From the NCBI GenBank assembly GCA_036259835.1, contig DATABA010000019.1, forward strand, positions 17,616-81,615: a stretch of DNA of 64,000 nt. The letters run 5' to 3'. Shown here piece after piece: positions 25,452 through 31,482 of the stretch; positions within the stretch are counted from its first letter, which is position 1; every line of letters starts with the position of its first letter. Made by a program: the position numbers and the translations under genes. Below the pieces are notes generated by a model. The model was not told the origin of the DNA and did no database searches. It saw only the letters and a list, made by a program, of their open reading frames with translations. This DNA comes from JALYGK01 sp036259835. Lineage in GTDB: Bacteria > Actinomycetota > UBA4738.

Positions 25452-26486
25452 ATGCGGGACGCCGAGTTCGCCGTCGTGGGGGCAGGCGTGATGGGTGCGG
25501 CGACCGCATGGGCACTTGCAACCCGCGGAGCGCAGGTCGTCCTGTTGGAACAGTTCGAGATCGGCCACACGCGCGGCTCCAGCCATGGCCGGTCACGCGT
25601 GTTCAGGTTTTCGTACGAGAACCCCTTGTACGTCCGCATGGCCATGGACTCGCTGCCCCTGTGGCGGAAGATCGAGGCCGAATCCGGGCGGCCGCTGCTG
25701 ACGATCCACGGAAGCCTGGACTTCGACGGCGACCTCACCCGGAACGTCAGCGCGCTGGAGCAATGCGGTGCCTCCTTCGAGATTCTCGGCGTCGAGGAGG
25801 CGACCGGGCGCTTTCCGATGATCGCGCTTCCAGGGGAGGACCGGGCACTTTTCCAGGGAGATGCCGGAATCGTCGCCGCGGACGCCGCCGTTACGGCGTT
25901 CGTCGAGGCAGGAAGGCGAAGCGGAGTGGAACTGCTGGAGCGGACTCCCGTAGTGGGAATCGAATCGAACGACCGCGGCGCGACGATTCGAACGCAAGGG
26001 GAGACCTATCGGGTGCGCCGGGCCGTGGTGACCGCCGGAGCGTGGGTCCGGCCGCTTCTCGCCAGGGCAGGGATCGACGTTCCGGTGGTCCCCACCCGAG
26101 AGACCGTGGCGTACTTCGGGCACGAAGACGAGATGTCCCTGCCGATCCTGGTCGATCGCGGGTCCCCCTTCGTCTATGCGCTCCCGGATCCAGGACATGG
26201 GATCAAGGCCGGCGCCCACCACACCGGCCCACCGACCGATCCGAATGACGAAGGAACCGTGAGCACCGAGATCGTCGACCTGCTCGCCGAGTGGGTAGCC
26301 CGCCATTACCCAGGTGCCGAGCGGCGGCCTCACCAGACCCAGACTTGCTTGTATACGAACACCGCCAACGAGCGTTTCATCCTGGAACGGCATGGCCCCG
26401 TGGTCGTTGGGTCGGCATGCAGCGGGCATGGGTTCAAGTTCGCTCCGCTGATCGGGGAGAAGCTGGCCGAGCTGGCGCTCGACTAG
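25452..26486 (+). CDS. Monomeric sarcosine oxidase/N-methyltryptophan oxidase-like flavoenzyme
   Basis: A 344-residue flavoprotein resembling MSOX (SoxA) and SolA. The N-terminal dinucleotide motif is VGAGVMGAATA, and HTRGSSHGRSRVFRFSY is the hallmark of the group. C299 in QTCLYTNTANERF corresponds to the cysteine that binds FAD covalently in MSOX, and SGHGFKFAPLIGEKLAELA closes the FAD domain. Such enzymes oxidatively demethylate sarcosine or related N-methyl amino acids, releasing formaldehyde and hydrogen peroxide. It follows the first oxidase by 2 nt, so two different oxidases are made from one mRNA. Confidence 0.88.
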   Translation: MRDAEFAVVGAGVMGAATAWALATRGAQVVLLEQFEIGHTRGSSHGRSRVFRFSYENPLYVRMAMDSLPLWRKIEAESGRPLLTIHGSLDFDGDLTRNVSALEQCGASFEILGVEEATGRFPMIALPGEDRALFQGDAGIVAADAAVTAFVEAGRRSGVELLERTPVVGIESNDRGATIRTQGETYRVRRAVVTAGAWVRPLLARAGIDVPVVPTRETVAYFGHEDEMSLPILVDRGSPFVYALPDPGHGIKAGAHHTGPPTDPNDEGTVSTEIVDLLAEWVARHYPGAERRPHQTQTCLYTNTANERFILERHGPVVVGSACSGHGFKFAPLIGEKLAELALD

Positions 26487-26496
26487 GGTATGAGCG

Positions 26497-28635
26497 TCAG
26501 GGCTGGTTGCACTTCTTGGGTGGTCCGTGGCACTTCTTCGTCGTGGTCTTCGCGGAGGGGCTAGAACCGGAACCCCCTGAAGAAGACGTGGAGGTGCTGA
26601 CCGCCGCCAAAGGCTCCTTTTTCTTTTTCTTCTTCTTCTCGTCGTCTTCCTGCTTTGGAACGGTCCCCGGCGGGAAGTACGTGTACTGGCTGAAGTCGGG
26701 GGCGAAGAACGACTCCACCGGCATGTTGGCCGTGGCGGCGCTCATGAAGTCGTGCCAGATCTGGGCCGGGATGGACCCTCCGTACACGTTCGGGACGCCT
26801 TGGATGTAGTGCATGGGTATCTCGGCTTTCGGATAACCGACCCACACGCACGCCGCCAGCTGGGGAACGTATCCACAGAACCAAGCGTCCACGTAGTCCT
26901 GCGCGGTTCCGGTCTTGCCGGCCACCGGTCGTCCGATGTTCGCCGCGGTCCCGGTCCCTGATGTCACGACAGACTGCAGGATGTAGTTGGCCATGTCCGC
27001 GTCGTTCTCGTCGAGCACCCGCTCGCCCTTGTAATCGGCCCGGTCGATGGTCTTGCCACTAAGGTTCTTCACTTCGAAAACCGCCGTTGGTGTGTGGCGA
27101 ATGCCGCGTGCGGCGAGCGTCGCATTGGCCGCGGTCATCTCGAGCGGCGTCACAGCTTGGGACCCGAGCGTGATGGAACAGACCTCCTGGAGCTTGGACC
27201 TGATCCCCATCCGCTTGGCCACGTGGGCCACCTGGTCCGGTCCCACCTCGACGACCAACTGGGCGAAGATCGTGTTGACTGAGTTCGCGGTGGCCCTGAC
27301 CAGATCCATGGTGCCCGCCGAGGAATCTCCGTAGTTCTCCGGATCCCACGCACCCTCGGGGCCAAAGCAGCGAGGATCATCGATGATGGTCTTCGCCGGC
27401 CCCTTCCACGTCGAGCGCGGTGAGATTTTCTTCTCCATCGCGGCGACCAGCGTGAAGGTTTTGAACGCGCTGCCGGTCTGACGGTGCGCCTGCACGGCGA
27501 GGTTGAACTTCTTCTTCGAGAAATCGCGCCCGCCGACCATCGCGCGGATGGCGCCCGTGGAGGGCTCGATGGCGACGAGGGCGGCGGAGGGGTCGGTGGG
27601 AGAGGGAAGGTTCTGCTGAACCGCCGTCTCGGCCGCCCTCTGCATCCTCGGGTCGAGCGTCGTTCGAACCCGCAGTCCGCCCTCGAAGGTCCGATTGTAT
27701 CCGTACTTCTTCACCAGCCCGTTGGTGACGTACTGAGCGAAGTACGACGACTGCGTGATGGTCCGCTTCGGTTCCACGATCCCGAGCGGCTTCCGTTTGA
27801 GCCGGGCCGCCCTTCGCGCCGAGATGTATCCCTGCTCCGCCATGGCGTCCAGGACGAAGTTTCGTCGGGTCCGCGCCACTTTCAGGCTCTTCCGAGGGGA
27901 GTATCGGGCGGGTGCGGGAATCAGCCCGGCCAGCGTGGCGGATTGCGCGACATTGATGTCCTTTGCGGGGATCCCGAAATACGTCTGCGCGGCGGCCTCC
28001 ACACCGTAGGCGCCGGCCCCGAAGTACACCGAGTTCAGGTACTTCTCAAGGATCTCGTTCTTGGTGAACCGCTGCTCGAGGCGAGTGGCAATGATCGCCT
28101 CGCGCAATTTGCGGCGGAGGCTTCGCTTTCCACCGGTGTAGACGTTCTTCACGTACTGCTGTGTGATGGTTGATCCGCCCTGCTCGAGGGCTCGATTGCG
28201 AAAGTCCGCCAGCGCCGCTCTGACGATTGCCTGGTAGTCGAGCCCCTCATGGCGGTAGAAGTCCTTGTCCTCCGCGGCGATGACGGCCTCCTTGAGATGG
28301 TCCGGCATCTGTGTGAACGAGATGGGGACTCGATTGACCCCCGCGTGGAGGGTGGTCAGAAGGTCGCCGTTACGGTCGTAGACAAACGTGGTTTTCGGGG
28401 CGACCCTGGCCTTGGGAAGCGGCGCGCGGAAGTACGGATCGAGGACCCTGTTGGCGATCCGCGTTCCCGAGGCCGAAACGACCACGGCCGCGGCCACCAA
28501 CGGGATCAGAATCAGGAAAACTGTGGCGAGCTCTGCGACAGGATTCCCGCCCAGATTTGCCGGGGGAAGACGCCGTGAGACGCCCTGCGCAGCGGTGCGT
28601 ATTTGTCGTGAACGCTCCTGAACTTTCGACGCCAA
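26497..28635 (-). CDS. Class A penicillin-binding protein (transglycosylase/transpeptidase)
   Basis: Bifunctional peptidoglycan synthase of 712 residues. A cytoplasmic tail and a membrane anchor (about 35-55) precede the GT51 glycosyltransferase domain with EDKDFYRHEG (catalytic E122) and GGSTITQQYVKNVY. The transpeptidase domain has SAFK near 390, SVN, and KTGTAQD near 573. The C-terminal tail has a run of seven lysines, a Ser/Gly-rich linker and a final CHGPPKKCNQP with two cysteines. It makes glycan strands and crosslinks at the cell surface. It converges with the oxidase gene and is transcribed toward it. Confidence 0.93.
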   Translation of the reverse strand: MASKVQERSRQIRTAAQGVSRRLPPANLGGNPVAELATVFLILIPLVAAAVVVSASGTRIANRVLDPYFRAPLPKARVAPKTTFVYDRNGDLLTTLHAGVNRVPISFTQMPDHLKEAVIAAEDKDFYRHEGLDYQAIVRAALADFRNRALEQGGSTITQQYVKNVYTGGKRSLRRKLREAIIATRLEQRFTKNEILEKYLNSVYFGAGAYGVEAAAQTYFGIPAKDINVAQSATLAGLIPAPARYSPRKSLKVARTRRNFVLDAMAEQGYISARRAARLKRKPLGIVEPKRTITQSSYFAQYVTNGLVKKYGYNRTFEGGLRVRTTLDPRMQRAAETAVQQNLPSPTDPSAALVAIEPSTGAIRAMVGGRDFSKKKFNLAVQAHRQTGSAFKTFTLVAAMEKKISPRSTWKGPAKTIIDDPRCFGPEGAWDPENYGDSSAGTMDLVRATANSVNTIFAQLVVEVGPDQVAHVAKRMGIRSKLQEVCSITLGSQAVTPLEMTAANATLAARGIRHTPTAVFEVKNLSGKTIDRADYKGERVLDENDADMANYILQSVVTSGTGTAANIGRPVAGKTGTAQDYVDAWFCGYVPQLAACVWVGYPKAEIPMHYIQGVPNVYGGSIPAQIWHDFMSAATANMPVESFFAPDFSQYTYFPPGTVPKQEDDEKKKKKKKEPLAAVSTSTSSSGGSGSSPSAKTTTKKCHGPPKKCNQP

Positions 28636-28737
28636 GGTTGCCTCGGTATTTGCCGGTAGTTACAACTGCATCTGCAGCGAGGTGAGGACAGTATCCAATA
28701 TTTCAGCGTGGTTCGGTATTGCTGCGGTTCCAGAACG

Positions 28738-28820
28738 TGCCGGGAGAGGGATTCGAACCCTCACGCCCTTTCGGACACCGGTTTTTGAGACCGGAGCGTC
28801 TGCCATTCCGCCATCCCGGC
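28738..28820 (-). tRNA. tRNA-Leu (anticodon CAA)
   Basis: An 83-nt class II tRNA on the minus strand. The acceptor arms are GCCGGGA and TCCCGGC with discriminator A at 28738, and CCA is not encoded. The anticodon stem CCGGT/ACCGG encloses the loop CTCAAAA, giving anticodon CAA, which reads UUG. A variable arm follows and the T arm contains GGTTCGAATCC. The tRNA lies 103 nt upstream of the PBP gene on the same strand. Confidence 0.93.
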
Positions 28821-28883
28821 TCGAGCGGATGGGTCCGAAACGAGTATATGGAGCCGCGCCCGGTTGATCGCCCACTCGATGAC

Positions 28884-29381
28884 CTACAGGTAACGCGAGT
28901 CGGACCGCTCCTCCGCCTCGGGGCGGGGACCTTCTCGAGGAAGAGGCCGTCGGACGTGCTCCAGGGCTTGGGCGGCGCGGACCTGAAGGGCCAGTTGGGT
29001 TCCCTGGAACAGCCCCTCCAGCCACCCCAGGATCTCCGCGTGAGCGAGGGATAACTCCTCCAGCGAGCCGTCGCGTATATCGGGCGTCAGATCGTCGAGT
29101 TCGTCGTAGAGCTCGGTCGGAAGAGCTTCCTTCAGCTCACTCGAGATCTGTCCGTGAAGTCGGCGCAAGTGGTCGACGGCGCCAGGCTCCGGGCGGATCC
29201 GGCGCGCCTCCTCCAGGGCTTCGCGGGCAACGCCGGCGATGCGAAGGAGCCGCTGCGGGTCGAGCACCTGTCCGGGCACCGAATACGCGTCGATGCCCTG
29301 GTTCGGTCTGGGTGGCGTTCCGGTGGGCGCTTCAATCGATGCTGGTTCGGCGGTCGTCGGGGAATCCCGTTCGTCGGTCAT
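28884..29381 (-). CDS. bpa: Bacterial proteasome activator Bpa (PafE)
   Basis: A 165-residue protein of the Bpa/DUF2587 family. Bpa forms a dodecameric ring that docks on the actinobacterial 20S proteasome and opens its gate without ATP. The core (about residues 38-140) is helical, with LRIAGVAREALEEARR, LHGQISSELKEALP and AHAEILGWLEGLFQGTQLAL, the last being the most diagnostic. The C-terminus ends SRYL, close to the GQYL tail of mycobacterial Bpa that inserts into alpha-subunit pockets. The N-terminal 35 residues are low complexity. It is downstream of a strong promoter and structured RNA region. Proteasome genes themselves are not in the window. Confidence 0.85.
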   Translation of the reverse strand: MTDERDSPTTAEPASIEAPTGTPPRPNQGIDAYSVPGQVLDPQRLLRIAGVAREALEEARRIRPEPGAVDHLRRLHGQISSELKEALPTELYDELDDLTPDIRDGSLEELSLAHAEILGWLEGLFQGTQLALQVRAAQALEHVRRPLPREGPRPEAEERSDSRYL

Positions 29382-29474
29382 GGCAGAGAAACCTTACCCT
29401 CCGCCTCCCACGCGACACGCCGCCAACCCCGATGAGGGGTCGAACCGAGCGGAGCGAGAACAAGAGAGCGGGCC

Positions 29475-29535
29475 GAAGGGCCTTTGGAGCCGCTCGCGCC
29501 TTCCCCATACGCGAGCGTTATCTACTCGGCCCTTC
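29475..29535 (-). other. Nested hairpin domain in the bpa leader/ncRNA region
   Basis: The 463 bp between bpa and the ZIP gene hold no credible protein gene. In this part, an outer 8-bp stem GAAGGGCC/GGCCCTTC (29475-29482 with 29528-29535) encloses an inner 8-bp stem CGCTCGCG/CGCGAGCG (29491-29498 with 29510-29517). On the minus strand it follows the terminal-helix RNA by about 15 nt, so it may be a second domain of that transcript or part of a long bpa 5' leader. A small ACCCC/GGGGT hairpin at 29426-29440 follows. Confidence 0.5.
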
Positions 29536-29550
29536 AACCCGCCCAAAAGG

Positions 29551-29690
29551 CGGTCCCAAGCGACTTTCCGGACCTCGAGGCGAGCCCTGCTCCGTGGTCG
29601 GCGAGCTCCTGTGGCGGCGTGAGCCGTCCTTGGAACTCGCTTCGCTCCGGTAGGCCTCGTTCCTCTTGGTCCCGCGGCCGCTTGGGACCG
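29551..29690 (-). ncRNA. Candidate structured non-coding RNA (family unknown)
   Basis: A perfect 12-bp helix, CGGTCCCAAGCG (29551-29562) with CGCTTGGGACCG (29679-29690), closes a 140-nt segment. Its 5' end on the minus strand lies 7-8 nt after a near-consensus -10 box, exactly where transcription should start. Inside are GC-rich pairable segments (GGAAC/GTTCC, GGAC/GTCC, GGCGAGC/GCTCGCC). The first six bases can instead pair with GGGACC at 29668-29673, forming an alternative 5' hairpin. The helix is followed by CCGCC-TTTTG-GGCGG, a weak terminator-like hairpin. I compared it by eye with RNase P, tmRNA, 4.5S and 6S RNA; none fits well, though 6S-like rods cannot be excluded. Confidence 0.5.
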
Positions 29691-29697
29691 AGGCCGA

Positions 29698-29726
29698 ATA
29701 GTAAGAAGAGGGTCGTGCGGTGTCAA
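29698..29726 (-). promoter_or_regulatory. Strong sigma70-type promoter for the RNA/bpa leader
   Basis: On the minus strand TTGACA (29721-29726), a 17-nt spacer, then TACTAT (29698-29703). This is the best promoter match in the window. The expected start is near 29690, the first base of the 12-bp terminal helix. Confidence 0.8.
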
Positions 29727-29844
29727 CACGACGAAAAGATTTGTCCATCAACTGTTTTCAGTGATACCCGCAGGTCGCAGCACCGTGACGAAACTCCAAA
29801 AAAGCGGCAGATCGCCAAAGAAAAAGCTGACCCGGTGGAGCCTG

Positions 29845-30690
29845 TTATCCGCCCGCGGCCTTGATCACCAGCTCGGTAACCACACCGAGCACGATGCCGC
29901 CGAGCGCGCCCCACATGGTGATCTCCCACGCCCCCAGCCGGCGGCCGGTATTCAGCAGCTCGGCGACGACGTACACGATGGCTCCGGCCGCCAGCGCGAG
30001 GCACGCGACGTACACGTAGAGGTTTTGGAAACTCATCCCGACGACGGTGCCCAGGAACACCGGGCCACCGCCGATCAGCCCAGCAAGGATCAGGTACGGC
30101 CATGAGGCGCGGACACCTGCCGCCGCGAGCGGCCCGATGATCCCGAATCCCTCAGTGGCGTTGTGAAGCGCGAAGCCGATGACCAGCAGAAGGGCCAGGT
30201 CGATCTGGCCGCTGGTCGCGGCTTGCCCGATGGCCAGACCCTCGGAGAAGTTGTGGAGCCCGATTCCGGCAGCGATCGACATACCGAGCGTCAACGCGCC
30301 GCGCCGGACGTCAGCCGGCCGGGCGTCCGCCTCGGCCGTGGCCATCGCTCCCGGCCCGATCTTCGCGGAGCGCCGACGGTTTGACTGCACCTTGGCCAGA
30401 TAGAGAAGACTGAGGAGACCGGCGGCGAGCCCGATGAGGAACACCGTGCCCAGGCCCAGCACCGAGCCCCATCCACCTTCGCCCTCATGGAGGTGTTCGA
30501 CCGCTTCCTCGACCGGCTCGAAGGCGCCGTGGAAGATCTCGAACAGTAGAAAGAGAAGGATCCCCGCCGACACCGCATTCAGGAGTGCCTTCAGAGTGGG
30601 CCGGGGGTTCCGCATCCGGCCGAGTGGCAATCCAAGGAAGATCGTGAATCCGGCGATTGCTCCCAGAACCACCGTCTGCCCGGTACTCAT
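29845..30690 (-). CDS. ZIP-family divalent metal transporter
   Basis: A 281-residue membrane protein of the ZIP family with about eight hydrophobic segments. The metal-site motifs HNFSEG (146-151) and HNATEG (176-181) in helices 4 and 5 are intact, and a His/Glu-rich loop (VEHLHEGEGG, 64-73) could bind metal. ZIP proteins import zinc, iron or manganese into the cytoplasm, although prokaryotic members can act in either direction. The start ATG 30690 lies 1 nt from a perfect palindromic DtxR-type operator, and a DtxR/MntR-like gene is directly upstream on the same strand. Regulation by that protein is therefore likely. Confidence 0.9.
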   Translation of the reverse strand: MSTGQTVVLGAIAGFTIFLGLPLGRMRNPRPTLKALLNAVSAGILLFLLFEIFHGAFEPVEEAVEHLHEGEGGWGSVLGLGTVFLIGLAAGLLSLLYLAKVQSNRRRSAKIGPGAMATAEADARPADVRRGALTLGMSIAAGIGLHNFSEGLAIGQAATSGQIDLALLLVIGFALHNATEGFGIIGPLAAAGVRASWPYLILAGLIGGGPVFLGTVVGMSFQNLYVYVACLALAAGAIVYVVAELLNTGRRLGAWEITMWGALGGIVLGVVTELVIKAAGG

Positions 30691-30691
30691 C

Positions 30692-30705
30692 TTAGGTATA
30701 CCTAA
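30692..30705 (-). promoter_or_regulatory. DtxR/MntR-type operator of the ZIP gene
   Basis: TTAGGTATACCTAA is a perfect 14-bp palindrome ending 1 nt before the ZIP start codon. It matches the TTAGG...CCTAA half-sites bound by DtxR-family repressors. It would overlap the -10 region of a leaderless ZIP promoter, giving simple repression. Confidence 0.7.
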
Positions 30706-30751
30706 CCTTTCTCTTGAGGAGGACCGAAAGAATTCTACTCAGGCAGTCAGA

Positions 30752-31426
30752 TTAGCGTCGGGGTGTGACACGAACCCACAGGTTGTCCGTCAACTCTGGC
30801 CCGAGTGCCGCGCGCTTTCCGTCGACCTTGAGCGTCAGGGTCCCGTCGGGAGCGGCGTCCTCCACCGCGATCGAAGCGCCGGGCATCAGCCCAACTTCTT
30901 CGAAGTACTTCATGACGCTCGGGTCGAGTTCGAGATCCTCGGTCAACCGTTCCAAAACGACCTTCGACCCCTTCTCAAACGCGTGGAGGGGACTGAGGTC
31001 CGAATGATCGACGGGATGTGAGGACCCGGGGATCGGGTTCCCGTGCGGACAGGTCCCCGGATCGTCGAGGATCTCAACCATTCTCCGTTCGACGTCGTCG
31101 GAAATCGCGCGCTCCCATGCGCCCGCTTCTTCGTGAGCGCGGTGCCAGGGAAGGCCAATGACGTGGATGAGGAATCGCTCGGCGATCCTGTGGCGGCGAA
31201 CCAGCCGCTCGGCCATCCGTACGCCGCGGTCGGTGAACGCGAGCTCCCGACCCTCCGACCGGAGCAGTCCGTCTCGTCGGAGGCGCTTCACGGCCTCGGA
31301 GACTGACGCGGCGCTGACGCCCATCCACCGAGCCAGCCCCGCCTGGACGGTCGGCATCCCTTCCTCGGCCATTTCGTATATCGCGGCCAGGTAGTCCTGC
31401 GCGGAAAGACCTTCTTGGTGCGCCAT
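30752..31426 (-). CDS. DtxR/MntR-family metal-dependent transcriptional regulator
   Basis: A 224-residue regulator. The N-terminal winged helix (about 5-65) has SAQDYLAAIYEM and VSAASVSEAVKRL as recognition helix. The dimerisation and metal domain (70-140) contains HRIAERFL, WHRAHEEAGAWE and GTCPHGNPIPG. A FeoA/SH3-like C-terminal domain (about 165-220) includes MPGASIAVEDA. The metal site looks mixed: D11 occupies the MntR Asp8 position (DtxR and IdeR have Met), while C126 and H128 match DtxR/IdeR. The metal sensed is therefore open between Mn, Fe and Zn. A TAGACT box lies 7 nt before the ATG. The ZIP transporter 61 nt downstream, with its palindromic operator, is the likely target. Confidence 0.88.
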   Translation of the reverse strand: MAHQEGLSAQDYLAAIYEMAEEGMPTVQAGLARWMGVSAASVSEAVKRLRRDGLLRSEGRELAFTDRGVRMAERLVRRHRIAERFLIHVIGLPWHRAHEEAGAWERAISDDVERRMVEILDDPGTCPHGNPIPGSSHPVDHSDLSPLHAFEKGSKVVLERLTEDLELDPSVMKYFEEVGLMPGASIAVEDAAPDGTLTLKVDGKRAALGPELTDNLWVRVTPRR

Positions 31427-31433
31427 CCCGCGA

Positions 31434-31439
31434 AGTCTA
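31434..31439 (-). promoter_or_regulatory. Candidate -10 box for leaderless dtxR-like gene
   Basis: TAGACT on the minus strand is followed by 7 nt and the ATG at 31426. A TTGACC-like -35 is 15 nt upstream, slightly short. It faces the polA promoter across about 30 bp. Confidence 0.5.
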
Positions 31440-31471
31440 CGGAAGCCGACCTTGGGTCAAACGCGTGCCCT

Positions 31472-31477
31472 TAGAAT
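31472..31477 (+). promoter_or_regulatory. Candidate -10 box for leaderless polA
   Basis: TAGAAT lies 5 nt before ATG 31483 with no ribosome site. GTG 31486 in the same frame is an alternative start 8 nt away. Confidence 0.45.
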
Positions 31478-31482
31478 GAGAA

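Noticed and set aside
26291..26809. Plus-strand frame with an eight-Phe run
   Set aside because: The run is the complement of the lysine codons in the PBP tail; no start signal or homology.
29394..29729. 111-codon minus-strand frame in the bpa-ZIP gap as a protein gene
   Set aside because: Arg/Pro/Ala-rich with no ribosome site; it begins upstream of the mapped promoter start and crosses the paired segments of the RNA candidate.
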